Both the position numbers and the translations under genes were made by a program. DNA of 64,000 bases from Ophiura sarsii (taxonomy: Eukaryota > Echinodermata > Ophiuroidea > Amphilepidida > Ophiuridae): positions 87,728,690-87,792,689 of the forward strand of contig CM069443.1 in the NCBI GenBank assembly GCA_035610835.1, given 5' to 3'. Numbering within the stretch: the first letter of the stretch is position 1; every line of letters starts with the position of its first letter. Of the stretch, positions 22,010 through 33,866 are shown in pieces. The notes below the pieces were generated by a model that did not search any database, had not been told where the DNA came from, and worked only from the letters and a program-made list of their open reading frames with translations.

Positions 22010-24874
22010 GTGTTTTTTTATATTATTATTATTATATTTTGTGTCAAATATCGTCCTGTCATGAAATTGTTGTTGAGGGAAGTTGAATACGTACATGTAT
22101 GGTCGCTCTCCCAGGTATGGGGTACATTAGACCTTTAGGAAGTTGATCAAATGTTATACCTTTGGGATCAGGAACTTCTTTTAATGGAGTGTCCATCACG
22201 AACCCGATCACGAAAGGTACACATAATTATAATTAGGTTATCTTTGAAAAGTATCATCAAATTATACTGAAAACATTTTTTTCTTCTTCTTTTTGTTGAT
22301 GCCGGCGCACCAACTATTTATTTGCATTTGTCATACAGGAAACAATAATATATATGAACATTTAGTTTTAATATTCTCTATATAATAAAGTACAGTATTT
22401 AATTATTGTCTTTCCACCTTTTATATAGACCCCATTTTTTATTGTGTTTATATAATCTTCCCTTTCCAATGGCAATATGATTTTCAACTTGGAACATTAA
22501 GTGTCATCAGATGTCAAGGTAAAATATGGATCCAGTTTAATTCATACAAAACTTCTTGAAGGCACATTTTCAGGTTTTCATATTCATTATTATTAGACAA
22601 GTACCATGTCATCATTGTCACGTTGTATGATGATGAGCGTATTGTAATGCAAGTTGGTTGGTTGTTTTAGACATGTTCATATACTGTATTAATACCAACA
22701 AATATATGCTATGATCAAATTTATCGTTTGAATATCATACAAAAACAAAGGTATCACAAATTATTTTTGCTATGAATGATTAAGTAACTTTGAGGCCTGA
22801 GGGCCCGAAAAAAAAATGTTCATATTATCATTCCATGATATAATTGTAACGTTCTTTGACACACTTTGGCAGCAGTAAAATCGAAATGCATGTCGGTTAT
22901 CATAACAAATGATGAGGGAGGATCACGGTCTTTTTCGGAGAAATATACCTGTAATAACTTTCATGTAACAATTAGACGCAGTTTCTTTTACATCTGGATC
23001 CTTTAGGTATGAGAGATTTGCAATGGACCGAAGGCATTCACTTACAAGGTACTACGCCTAAATTTAATAAAACAACAATTCACATATCTACCTAAGAGTA
23101 TATGTATGTATGTAGGATAACTCCAATGATCAACTTAGCCCGTTATCCAATTTTCAGATTTTTACATAATAGTGTTGGTTCATCCATTATGGTTCACAGA
23201 CTGTCAGTTCCACGAAAATCAAAATATCTTTGAAAAGATTTTAAGAATAGTACTATTAGGCCTTATACAATAATAAAGCGACATAGTTTATCCATTTAGT
23301 TTATGTGATATATATTTCATAAAAAATAAACCTTGGGTAATATGTGTTTGTTTGCCGAATAATGACGCATTAGTCGCAATCACTTATTTTGGTACACTTA
23401 ACACGTTTTGAGCATTATTTGGAGATGTAATGCCGACTGGCTAAAAAGACTACTACACGACGAATATATGAGCGACGTGAGTTCGAACGAATCAATAGAA
23501 CTCTTTCTTTTGAACAAAAGACACAGCACTGAGCTTACGGTATTGTATACACGTAGCAGTACTGGTTGAGTCGCATTAAATGTGTATGACTTAAATTCTC
23601 AATATGCGGTAAAATGATAACCATTTATAATGCTATGAACACGCAATATTACTTTATCAATGCTATTCAGATTTCACCTGAAGATAGCTAACATTCACAT
23701 CTTTCAATTAAACATAGAAATTACCATGTTTCTTCGGATTCCCGCGTGTCAATTAAAACGGCAAGTGATGCAAAATGTCAAAACCCGCTTTATCGTGCAT
23801 AAATTATGCAAATTATATGTGTCAAATAATATTTGAAATTTGAATTATTTCAATACAGCTCTTAGCTTTGTTCATTTCAATATCCAGGAAACCAATAAAT
23901 CCCAACTATTTCCGTTGGTGTTTTATAGTAAAATTGGGAAAAATTGCATTTTCGACATATGCTAAATATCGCAGACTTCGCTCAAATAAACTGCAAACGG
24001 TGTACTTTAATTTCATACCAATAACTCCTGGTAGTACTCTTAAAATATTATCTCGTTAACTAGAAGGCTTTCGAGTGCCGTCCTCTTAGCCTATAATCAA
24101 TGAGTGACAGGCGTAAACATTGGCTATTACAAGGCATTGTTATTAACGGCATTTGTCCGTTTTGTAACAATGAACTATTTCCCCATTGGCAAAGTTGACG
24201 GTGTTTGGAAACATTTGAGTATGAATTATGTAGATTATAGAACATATTTTCGCAACATTCTTTATTCTGGTAAAATATCTTGAAGTGGCTAATCCATATC
24301 AGCTGATTAGAAGCCATGTATGAATTTGAATGTTATCATTTTAGTTATACGTGGGATAAGTCTAATCTATATAATCTGTGTACATTATACAGATGTTATG
24401 TTTTTATATCTATGCACCTTAAAAATAATGCTTTAAAAACATTATCAAGTGAAAGTATCAATTTATCAATAAATCCCTAGAACCCCTATTTCATGAAACA
24501 CAGTCCCGAAAAGAAAGTAAACACATAGTGCGTCTGAAGCCAAGTGACGTGCAATGCGTTCGGATATTTAACCGTTCCTTATAGATTTGTTTAATATCAT
24601 TTAATATAATTTTATCTAATATCTATACTTCTAGTTAGTTTTATAAAAAAATGTACAAAGAAACTGTTTATTATGTTAACTTACGTCCAATTTTTCGTCT
24701 TCCTCTCTTCTCAAAATCGACTGTTTCCCCTCTCTTGTCCATGTTCTCCATTTCAAAATACTCATAGAAATCCTGGGCAGTTAGAGCTTCATCCGCTGCG
24801 TCATCCTCCCATGAAGCGCCGCACACGACAGCCAATAGCACGGAGAAAACAATAAGACATACTACCACTTTCAT
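16650..24874 (-). CDS. Locus B: secreted cationic four-cysteine peptide precursor
   Basis: Function unknown; the best-preserved family member. Coding exons on the minus strand: 24882-24685 (ATG at 24874-24872), 18933-18841 and 16678-16650, giving about 103 residues. A 5'UTR exon lies at about 25835-25785. The first coding exon has a signal peptide (MKVVVCLIVFSVLLAVVCGA), an acidic stretch with ALTAQDFYEYFEMENMDKR, a second FEKR site and then RRKIG, ending in phase 1 at GTAAGT. The 93-nt exon, after CTTTTTAG, encodes PCRSPQGVKCQIC followed by NLKIKNKMNRNRYMLCGG and ends in phase 1 at GTAAGT. The short last exon, after TTTCTTTAACAG, gives about eight codons and TAA and is less certain. From the second KR site to CGG there are ten Lys/Arg and no acidic residue. 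The second coding intron (18840-16679) contains a 0.9-kb foldback. The upstream in-frame ATG at 24916 is intronic, because acceptor ACGTACAG falls between it and the chosen start. Confidence 0.8.
17445..17466. repeat. G22 homopolymer tract
   Basis: An uninterrupted run of 22 G lies in an intron of locus B. Its exact length should be treated as unreliable in an assembly. Confidence 0.9.
17679..18586. mobile_element. 0.9-kb long-arm foldback element in an intron of locus B
   Basis: The left arm starts TAGTAGAGTCATTTC and the right arm ends GAAATGACTCTACTA. Arm-to-arm matches continue for roughly 450 bp: GGATTTGTCAAGATGGACTA faces TAGTCCATCTTGACAAATCC, and AATTAAGCTAAAAAGCATACC faces GGTATGCTTTTTAGCTTAATT. 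The centre is near 18130. Such a transcript would fold into a very long hairpin. The TIR type was not assigned, and TA-like flanks cannot be separated from the end itself. Confidence 0.8.
18934..21950. other. Intronic DNA of locus B, no further gene
   Basis: This is inside the large first coding intron of locus B (24684-18934). Words of the type CACTCTCGAGAGAG and GTCACTCCC occur at 20260-20400, with a partial recurrence near 20610-20640, so an old repeat is likely there. No exon with the family signature was found. Confidence 0.4.
21957..22036. repeat. (ATT)n microsatellite
   Basis: Interrupted ATT repeats with two GTG/GTTTT breaks, inside the large intron of locus B. They may be a LINE-associated (TTA)n tail, but no LINE body is visible next to them. 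Confidence 0.8.
22140..24049. other. Intronic DNA of locus B, nothing recognised
   Basis: AT-rich, without repeats that I could align and without open frames carrying known motifs. Confidence 0.35.
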
Positions 24875-25784
24875 CTTGAAATCTGTACGTAAAATGTTAC
24901 AAAAACATACCAGCATTCTAAAGGTTTTTTCTCATTTTACTAGTTTTGATATTCATCAACGTGTTTGTTTTCAAAGACACGAAAATATTCTACACTATAG
25001 GCGAAATACGAATGGACATGTAGGATCTTATCAAACATTAAACACATTTTTAAAATAAGAATACATGGAAATAGAAATGTAAATATATTATGGAAATAAA
25101 ATACCGGGACAAAGATTACCCTATTTATTATTATTATTTCATTTGGTAATTATTATCTTATTTATTATTAATATTTTATTTGGTAATTTGGTAATTCTGC
25201 AATGTAGATATATTACTGGTGTAACGATTAAGACAATTATTTAAACCGGAGCTAGTCATATCAATTAAATTGTTTTCTTCATAAATACACTTTTTATTTG
25301 ACATTGCAATTTGTTTTATCGGAGATTTAAAAAAACGTTAAATTAATTGATTGGACACTCTTTAGAAACGGTTCATACTGCTAATAATATGGATTTGATA
25401 AAAGAGATATCTCAATTACTTTAAGTTGCAAGGTTTTTCTATGACAAGTTCATAACCCTAAAAATCCAAGTCTAGCCTGCATGATATAACTTTATAAGGG
25501 CGAAAATAACGAGGATTAACTAAGTGTTGTATGGCATCTCAAGACACAGAATTCCAAATTCTTCAATATATATTATCTATTAAATTTGGTTTACAACTAA
25601 AGATGAATCGAAAAATGTGATTGCAAAAGTATTAACATCTACCTAGATATGGATATACCTATGCGTAGTATATGGATAAGATTGCATAGCAAAAGTATTA
25701 ACCGCAATTAACCGCTGTACACAAAGTAGCCTTAAAATATTACGAGCACAGTAAATTAATATATGAGTTCATTTTACCACTCAC

Positions 25785-25866
25785 CTTTATTCGGCTGCGA
25801 GATCCTCTTGTTGATAATTCAGATAAAGATGTGATGCGACATAAGATTTACCAGGTCATATTTATA
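25785..25866 (-). promoter_or_regulatory. TATA box and untranslated first exon of locus B
   Basis: Read on the minus strand, TATAAATA lies at 25866-25859. About 30 nt downstream an exon would start near 25835. It ends at 25785 before a consensus donor GTGAGT (25784-25779). The intron would run to the ACGTACAG acceptor 8 nt before the locus B ATG. Locus C has the same TATAAATA, short-exon, donor layout, which supports both. Confidence 0.65.
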
Positions 25867-25869
25867 AGG

Positions 25870-26460
25870 AACTCATCCCAGCTATTTCTAATATTGCTTA
25901 TTTTCTTACCATTACGGCCCATTAAAATAGTTAGTAATTGGTTCAGGGCAACACTTTTGGTTTGATATCGTCTTGTCTTGATTAGACTCGCTCTGATGAA
26001 TGAAGACTATGGATTGGATAAAAGTGTTTGACATTATCTCAATGGAACGAAGTTAAAAGTTATGGATATGCTTCGTAAACGGCATACTACGTAAAGGAGG
26101 CATGCTATCGAAAGAGTTGATACCTTCTTGTAAAGGCAACTAATTAACATTGGAGACTCTCACGACACAACCATTATCTGCATGACTAGGTGTCCCAGAA
26201 GAAGCGTTAGAATAAATTAAACACTGGTCAAATCTCAAACATTTGTTAAATAATCTGTTTACAGTTTTCTTTTTAACGATGTTGTGTTCAGCGATCGGCA
26301 GCAATATTTGCAACGGTTCTCTTTGGCTGATGATCACATAAACTATCCTTGATAACTACTATTGATAATGTCATAATTTTAACTCCCCAAAGTTTAATAG
26401 GAAACACAGAGTAGTGTAAAAGACATTACACGAGGCGTCATACTAAAGGGTTCAAAAGAA
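25870..26460. other. No gene; upstream of locus B promoter
   Basis: This is the region 5' of the locus B TATA box. It may contain regulatory sequence but no motif could be defended. Confidence 0.3.
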
Positions 26461-26462
26461 GT

Positions 26463-26557
26463 TGTAATCAAATAATTTTAATATGTTTTTATTGTATGCA
26501 TTATGTGATAGATTTATGAGTGTTGTCCATTGGGTTTTATACTCTATACATAATCAT
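26463..26557. repeat. 95-bp direct repeat, copy 1 (copy 2 at 26657-26751)
   Basis: The two copies appear identical over 95 bp, from TGTAATCAAATAATTTTAAT to TACATAATCAT. The 99-bp spacer contains a shorter doubled unit, AATTTAATGTGTTTGATG. The high identity implies a recent local duplication or assembly duplication. Confidence 0.8.
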
Positions 26558-26819
26558 TAGCTCAAATTTAATGTGTTTGATGAATTAGCTCAAATGAATT
26601 AGCTTAAATTTAATGTGTTTGATGTATTATAGTCAAGCTTTTATGAAGTGTATATATGTAATCAAATAATTTTAATATGTTTTTATTGTATGCATTATGT
26701 GATAGATTTATGAGTGTTGTCCATTGGGTTTTATACTCTATACATAATCATATTGTCATTATTATGTCTCGTGTATTTTATATTAAGTCATTATTTTTAA
26801 GCATGTATTATATTGATGT

Positions 26820-26902
26820 GCAGGGCCCCGAGTAAGAACAGCGGCCAGCTGATTCGGGCAACCCTGCGTAAAGATAATAAATAATAATAATAATAATAAT
26901 TT
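26820..26902 (+). mobile_element. LINE 3' tail with (TAA)n
   Basis: GCAGGGCCCCGAGTAAGAAC, CGGCCAGCTGATTCGGGCAA and CCCTGCGTAAAGATAATAAA precede a run of TAATAATAA. A GGGCC...GGCAACCCTG...AAATAAATAATAAT end is typical of L2/CR1-type LINE 3' termini. Nothing of the coding region remains. Confidence 0.55.
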
Positions 26903-26914
26903 CCCCATTAAATT

Positions 26915-27450
26915 AGATCACGTTTCTTTGCATAACTCCACACAAAATTGAACGTTTTGAGAGATTGAAACACTTATGAAAGGGGAAATGCTTGGCTACC
27001 TATAGAAAGTGTTCCCTCTTAAATATCGTGTTTGCTTTGTTTGAAATAGTCACATTTCCCCAAAATTATGTTTTCCAAAAAAAGTGGCACTTTTCAAGAT
27101 TCTATACAATTAGGTTATAAAAACTAGTCTCCAGTAATATCTTAAAAATAATTGTATGTGTCTTCATTTTCAATTAAAAAGAAAGTATCTTCTTTCTTTA
27201 GCTGCTCTCTATTTGAAATGAGAAACAAAATGATCGTTTCGTGCAGGAATAGTCAATAACTTCAATCGTTGAAAAGGACCACTTTTCGGAAAACATCATT
27301 TTGGTAAAATGTGACTGTTTGGGATAAAGTTAACATGATATCGAAAAGGGGATACTTTTTTTACGGGTAGCAAGTGTTTCCCCGTTCCATAAGTAATCAA
27401 ACCTCTCAAAACAGCTAATTGTGTGTGGAGTTATGCAAACAGATGTGATC
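26915..27450. mobile_element. Foldback miniature element with ~90-bp imperfect arms
   Basis: TTTGCATAACTCCACACAAA on the left faces GTGTGTGGAGTTATGCAAAC on the right. Further in, GTTTTGAGAGATTGAAAC faces AATCAAACCTCTCAAAAC, and GGGGAAATGCTTGGCTACC faces GGTAGCAAGTGTTTCCCC. The outermost bases and target duplication were not resolved. Confidence 0.65.
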
Positions 27451-27719
27451 TAACTTTAAAAGGGGGGCTTACTTCTTTTGAACGAACCCTTTATGTTATT
27501 TATACAACAATCGAAAGTGGTATTGTTAACATTTATATCAGCGATCCTACTCACGAGGACATTTTCGGTGTGCTGCAAGGGGCATATAATACAGTATGAC
27601 ATGGTCATAAAGTTGCCCAGGGTTCTTATGATAATAATTTTTAAAGGGTGCACATGAACACACATTGAGTGATTTTTAATAGAAGTTCCCGTTTATGGTT
27701 AAATAAAAATTAACAGAAA

Positions 27720-28195
27720 CGCTTTAAAAATTAAAAGGATGTCATCAAGGGATTTTCAAAGGGAGCCCGGGAACAGGAAACGTAATTCATTGATTGATCT
27801 TTAAATGGGGCGCTGAAACAGGGACACGTAAGTCATTGAGTGATCTTTAAATGGGTCGTTGGAACAGGGAATCGTTAGTAATTGAGTGATCTTAAATTGG
27901 GCGTTGGAACAGGGAAACGCTATTCATTGATTGATCTTTAAATGAGGCGCTGGAACAGGGAAAAATTAATCATTGTGTGATCTTTAAATGGGGCGCTGGA
28001 ACAGGGAAGCTAGGTCATTGAGTGATCTTTAAATTGGGCGCTGGAACAGGGAAATATACGTTATCGAAGTATCTTCAAAGGAAACGCTGCAACAGGGAAA
28101 CGTACTTTATTAAACGGAGCTAGAAGATTCGCTGAAATATGTTAACGTACGTTATTGAGTGATCTTCAAAGGAAGCTCTGGAACAGGAATACTCA
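27720..28195. repeat. 46-bp satellite array, opposite orientation to 429-1490
   Basis: The unit reads GGGGCGCTGGAACAGGGAAA then CGT...CATTGAGTGATCTTTAAAT, the reverse complement of the array at the start of the window. About ten imperfect copies are present. Confidence 0.8.
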
Positions 28196-28269
28196 CATTA
28201 ATAAATTAGTTGAAATGCCATGAGCTGGTTAATGGCACACAAAGGGGCTCTTCATGTCTAAAAAGTACT

Positions 28270-28455
28270 TCGAGAGTTTAAATCACGCGTATTTAGTAAA
28301 TCACGCGTATTTAGTAAATCGAGTATTTAGTAAAGCGAGTATTTAGTAAAGCGAGTATTTAGTAAAGCGCGTATTTAGTAAAGCGCGTATTTAGTAAAGT
28401 GCGTATTTAGTAAAGCGTGTATTTAGTAAAGCGCGTATTTAGTAAAGCGTGTAAG
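28270..28455. repeat. 16-bp tandem repeat (GTATTTAGTAAAGCG)
   Basis: About eleven copies of AGCGCGTATTTAGTAA or close variants. The first units are AATCACGCGTATTTAGT and the later ones switch among GCGAG, GCGCG and GCGTG. Confidence 0.9.
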
Positions 28456-29180
28456 GGTCAACTTAAAAAAATAAATTGTGGTATCCCTTTGGTCAATTCT
28501 GAGTAGATCCCTAGATAAAGGGCGTTGATTAATTGCTTTTCTACCACTTTTTACTTCGGCATACTGCTACTGCTGGTCGTTTCCTATTACTCTTTTATCA
28601 ATTAAACATTACCATTTCCCCAGAAACGCTGGAATTTCATCAAACATAAACAGTTTTTTTCTTCGGCTACACTTAGAATTTAGGGGATGAGTTGCCATGG
28701 TTAATTTCACGATGTACCTACTGACATAAACATTATTATTCTTTGACGAAATCTTCGCTCTTTTAATAATCATTAGCGAAACAATAAGATGTTGCATAGG
28801 CCGCAATAGCAGGCAAGCAATTTTTGTGGCCAGATATCAGTTATCTAAATAAGTCATCTTTTTCACCCAATAATACTCAATGGCCATTGCTTAAATAAAA
28901 TGTAAAGAGAATTATAAAAGTTATATTAGTAAGTATATAAAAATTGCTGTCAAAAATGGGAATTAATTTTTAGTGCCCCTGTATTTTATGATAATACGAA
29001 ATTGTAATCAGAATTAATTTCAACCCGTTTCATTTCTGGTTCGGTGTTACTCAGAGGACTGTACGGGCGCTTAGGAAAACAGTTTATTTTTCAACGAGAA
29101 TATAATACATGTTCATTCGTTTCGAGTAACAAAATTGTGTTTTCATATTTGAGTACTTTTCACAACACACACGTTAGGTA
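28456..29180. other. No gene seen
   Basis: AT-rich DNA. The 65-codon minus frame at 28609-28806 has no motif. Confidence 0.35.
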
Positions 29181-29185
29181 AGGAT

Positions 29186-29315
29186 TAGACTTTATCCTCC
29201 AGTCGTACAATACGCTCCACTGCGTTCGCTGTTGTGAGTCCGCGCTATGCATTGTAGGTAATTTTGTTCAGACGGCGCAGGACGACTCTTCGGGGACTGG
29301 TGGCACTAGTCTAGG
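29186..29315 (-). repeat. Dispersed repeat fragment (copy 3, longest)
   Basis: This minus-strand copy links the pieces at 4215-4300 and 9564-9615 in one unit, showing that they belong to the same family. It carries AATGCATAGCGCGG and the 52-bp GCAGTGGAGCGTATTGTACG segment. Confidence 0.65.
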
Positions 29316-29631
29316 TAAGGATGTCAATTTCATTGGACATCTCTAATTGTAACCACGTTTACTTCTATTTCTTACAGTATCAAACGTGGCCGTGGGTGAG
29401 ATGACAGTGGGTGTTATTAATTAGAGATAAGTGATAGCACGCGGGGTAATTTTAGACTCGTATCTCTCAACGCTGCCCACAGTTGTGTAAATCAAATCAT
29501 AACAGTTCATGGTAATAATTCCGACATAGATCAATTGTGTGTGTGTCATAAATTTTTATTTACCAAGCGTGGAAAATTAATTTAAATTTTAGGACGAAAG
29601 GCAGAAAACCTAGCCATTTGTGTTCGTCCAT

Positions 29632-29800
29632 TATCCGTCTATAATATATAGGTGTATGACTCTGATATCAGGGGAAACTATCTGGTTATCCGTCTATAAT
29701 ATATAGGTGTATGACTCTGATATTAGGGGAAACTATCTGGTTATCCGTCTATAATATATAGGTGTATGACTCTGATATCAGGGGAAACTATCTGGTTATC
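29632..29800. repeat. 55-bp tandem repeat, three copies
   Basis: The unit begins ATCCGTCTATAATATATAGG and ends GAAACTATCTGGTT. The three copies are nearly identical, differing at a single C/T (GATATCAGG versus GATATTAGG). There are no unique spacers, so this is not a CRISPR-like arrangement. Confidence 0.9.
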
Positions 29801-29959
29801 CGTGTCCGTAAACGGATTCCATAATGTTATCGATTATAATACTAAGAAATTAATTTACCGATTAAAGGTAGATTTCTGATTGCTGGCCCGATTTTCAACT
29901 TGATATTTTCTATTTTACATGAAAGGTCATCCTTATACCGTAATTGTCACATTCCTAAA

Positions 29960-31603
29960 GGCCCTGTCACACCATAACGTATCGCCTCAACGTATGCCAA
30001 CGTATGCGAAATATCGAAAAAATACGTTGGTGTACGTTGGTGTACGCTGATATAAGTTAGGGGTACGTTGGGGATACGTCGTTTACGTTAAGAGCACGCT
30101 GTGATACGCTGTGACAATTTGGACCACGAACAATATTGAGCATGCTCAAAATTTCTCGACGTACTCAACGTGTGCTTAATACGTTCTGCATAAGTTCCCG
30201 GTAAGTTTGTGGTACGTTAAATATACGTTGACATACGCTGACATACGTTAGTGGTACATTACTCGTACGTTACTCGTAAGTTGGTATACGTTGATTAACG
30301 TAGGCTGACGGGGAAACGCACAGCCAACGTAGTGATAACGAGTTGATAACGTATATGTGCCGTATGTCTAACGTATGCCTGACGTATTTCCAACGAGTTT
30401 CGACGTATTCTCACGTATTCACCTTATGCCGGGCGATCGTGTAAAGCCCTGCAACGTATCCATAGCGTATCCATAGCGTATTGAACGTATACATTGCGTA
30501 TGACTAACGTATTGATAGCGTATCACTAACTTATAACATATTTATGACAGCGTATCACAGCGTATGCGAGCGTATGCGAGCGTGTGCTTAACGTATGCTT
30601 AACGTATACTTAACGTAGCGTAGCGTATTCGTAGCGTATGATGATGGGTTGATGTGTTCAGCACGACAGACCATGAAGAAGTGAGGATGAGATACTCAAG
30701 GGACCCATTTATATACTCAAACCCTCCATAAGTTCCCAAAACGCCGAATGCGCGCTAGCTGTACGGTAGCCCTGTCACACCATGGCGTATCGCCTGAACG
30801 TATAACAACGTATGCGAAATATCGAAAAATACGTTGGCGTACGTTGGCGTACGTTGGTGTACGCTGATACAAGTTAGGGGTAAGTTTGGGATACGTCGTA
30901 TACGTTAAGAGCACGCTGTGATACGTTGTGAAAATTTGGAACACGTCGAGCCCGCGAAAAATTATTGAGCATGTTCAAAATTTCTCGACGTACTCAACGT
31001 GTGCTTAACTTACGTTCTGCATAAGTTCCCGATAGGTTCGTGGTACGTTAGACATACGTTTACAAACGCTGACATACGTTAGACATACGCTGACATACGT
31101 TAAAGGTACGTTAATCGTCTTAAGTTATAGGTTGGACATATGGATTTACGCTTCTAGATATTTTAATAGTTATCATGTAGGCTGCGTTTACTTGAACTGG
31201 CAACACGTGTCCCGCCGTGTACGAAACTCAATTTCTGCAACGGCATAAGTCACGTGTTCGTTGTACGCCGAGGATACGCTGAGGATACGTCGAGCACGGC
31301 AGACATACGCTACGAATACGTTGGTCATACGCTCGCCGATCGCATACGCTGTGATACGCTGTCATAAGTTTGTTATAAGTTAGTGATACGCTATCAATAC
31401 GTTAGTCATACGCTATGTATGCGTTTAATACGCTATGGATACGTCCATTCCATCACCGATGTTGACGCAATTCGTTGGGAAGTTGGACGTTCTTGGACGT
31501 TCTCGGACGTTCTCGGACTCTGACAATTTTCGAGCTATTTTTTGAATACGTCGGCATACGTTCAGGCCACGTTCAGGCCATACGCCATGGTGTGACAGGG
31601 CCT
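29960..31603. mobile_element. 1.64-kb inverted-repeat element, unit 1
   Basis: The left end is GGCCCTGTCACACCATAACG and the right end ATGGTGTGACAGGGCC. It is followed by TTAA and preceded by TAAA (one change from TTAA). The interior is dense in ACGTT, ACGCT and ACGTA words about every 10-11 bp and holds an internal copy of the left end at 30764. No transposase was seen. The TTAA context suggests a piggyBac/Kolobok-type mobiliser. Confidence 0.8.
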
Positions 31604-31607
31604 TTAA

Positions 31608-33197
31608 GGCCCTGTCACACCATAACGTATCGCCTCAACGTATGCCGACGTATGCGAAATATCGAAAAATACGTTGGTGTACGTTGGTGTACGCTGATAT
31701 AAGTTAGGGGTGCGTTGGGGATACGTCGTTTACGTTAAGAGCACGCTGTGATACGCTGTGACAATTTGGACCACGAAAAAATATTGAGCATGCTCAAAAT
31801 TTCTCGACGTACTCAACGTGTGTTTAATACGTTCTGCATAAGTTCCCGGTAAGTTTGTGGTACGTTAAATATACGTTGACATACGCTGACATACGTTAGT
31901 GGTACGTTACTCGTACGTTACTCGTAAGTTGGTATACGTTGATGAACGTAGGCTGACGGGGAAACGCGCAGCCAACGTAGTGATAACGAGTTGACAACGT
32001 ATATGTGTCGTATGTCTAACGTATGCCTGACGTATTTCCAACGAGTTTCGACGTATTCTCACGTATTCACCTTATGCCGGGCGATCGTGTAAGGCCCTGT
32101 CACGTATCCATAGCGTATAAACGCATACATTGCGTATGACCAACGTATTGATAGCGTATCACTAACTTATAACATACTTATGACAGCGTATCACAGCGTA
32201 TGCTTAACGTATGCTTAACGTATACTTAACGTAGCGTAGCGTATGATGATGGGTTGATGTGTTCAGCACGACAGACCATGAAGAAGTGAGGATGAGATAC
32301 TCAAGGGACCCATTTATATACTCAAACCCTCCATAAGTTCCCAAAACGCCGAATGCGCGCTAGCTGTACGGTAGCCCTGTCACACCATGGCGTATCGCCT
32401 GAACGTATAACAACGTATGCGAAATATCGAAAAATACGTTGGCGTACGTTGGCGTACGTTGGTGTACGCTGATACAAGTTAGGGGTAAGTTTGGAATACG
32501 TCGTATACGTTAAGAGCACGCTGTGATACGTTGTGAAAATTTGGAACACGTCGAGCCCGCGAAAAATTATTGAGCATGTTCAAAATTTCTCGACGTACTC
32601 AACGTGTGCTTAACTTACGTTCTGCATAAGTTCCCGATAGGTTCGTGGTACGTTAGACATATGTTTACAAACGCTAACATACGTTAGACATACGCTGACA
32701 TACGTTAGAGGTACGTTAATCGTCTTAAGTTATAGGTTGGACATATGGATTTACCCTTCTAGATATTTTAATAGTTATCATCTAGGCTGCGTTTACTTGA
32801 ACTGGCAACACTTGTCCCGCCGTGTACGAAACTCAATTTCTGCAACGCCATAAGTCACGTGTTCGTTGTACGCCGAGGATACGCTGAGGATACGTCGAGC
32901 ACGGCAGACATACGCTACGAATACGTTGGTCATACGCTCGCCGATCGCATACGCTGTGATACGCTGTCATAAGTTTGTTATAAGTTAGTGATACGCTATC
33001 AATACGTTAGTCATACGCTATGTATGCGTTTAATACGCTATGGATACGTCCATTCCATCACCGATGTTGACGCAATTCGTTGGGAAGTTGGACGTTCTTG
33101 GACGTTCTCGGACTCTGACAATTTTCGAGCTATTTTTTGAATACGTCGGCATACGTTCAGGCCACGTTCAGGCCATACGCTATGGTGTGACAGGGCC
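31608..33197. mobile_element. 1.59-kb inverted-repeat element, unit 2
   Basis: Head-to-tail next to unit 1 and sharing a single TTAA with it (31604-31607). TTAA also follows (33198-33201). Long stretches are identical to unit 1, including ATGATGATGGGTTGATGTGT and the segment encoding the 75-codon minus frame, while small deletions distinguish them. The 75-codon frames (30717-30944 and 32322-32549) are repeat by-products. Confidence 0.85.
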
Positions 33198-33201
33198 TTA
33201 A

Positions 33202-33860
33202 GTTTGAGTTGCATAACTCCAATGGTTCTTATTTTAGAAGCACAAGGTCACAAGACTTTTGCTCATTGAGCAGTACATAAACTGGCTTGAGGTTAACTAT
33301 GCACCTTTGGCAGTAATTCACCACATTTTAGCCTATACTTTCTAAATGGAACATTTCTGGCCCCTAAGATTTTACAGACACAATGAGAAAAATATAGGGA
33401 TTTTTCTGATATCAAAATATCATGATGTGAAAAAAAAATCATAGCCAAAAAAAGGTGATCGGAATATACACCTTTAATAATATATCAAACAATTGAAGAG
33501 CATACTTGGTTTAAGACCCATTGCTAAGTTCGATTTCCTGGATAGGATAAAAGACCGGATTGTCATTGACAGCCAATTTACAGCCATGGTAGTATGAGCT
33601 TTGAACCATTGCATAAATCACATCGCAAGTTATGCGCTAAGATTTTGCGATGATAATATAAAATCTATATTCTTTATTATGATACTCATCGGTGCGTATC
33701 TAATTAGAACAAGATGGGTATGAATACGTGGGTCGAAAATTAATTTACTCTCGGAAATTATATGTTGAATTCTTTCGCTATATAATAGCTTCAATTCATA
33801 TTTAGTAATAAATATCTGTCTTAATTAATGTTATTATTAATTAGCGATCGACTCGCTACA
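33202..33860. other. No gene; upstream of locus C promoter
   Basis: AT-rich sequence with no supported exon. Confidence 0.3.
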
Positions 33861-33866
33861 AATCAG

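Noticed and set aside
24875..24916. Upstream in-frame ATG extending locus B by 14 residues
   Set aside because: A splice acceptor (ACGTACAG) lies between it and the family start, the same 8-nt acceptor-to-ATG spacing occurs in A and C, and the signal peptide begins at the downstream ATG.
29632..29800. CRISPR-like array of 55-bp repeats
   Set aside because: Units are directly adjacent with no unique spacers and the genome is eukaryotic; a simple tandem repeat.
30717..32549. Nearly identical 75-codon minus ORFs in both 1.6-kb units
   Set aside because: Conservation is explained by duplication of the whole non-coding element; no codon bias or domain.
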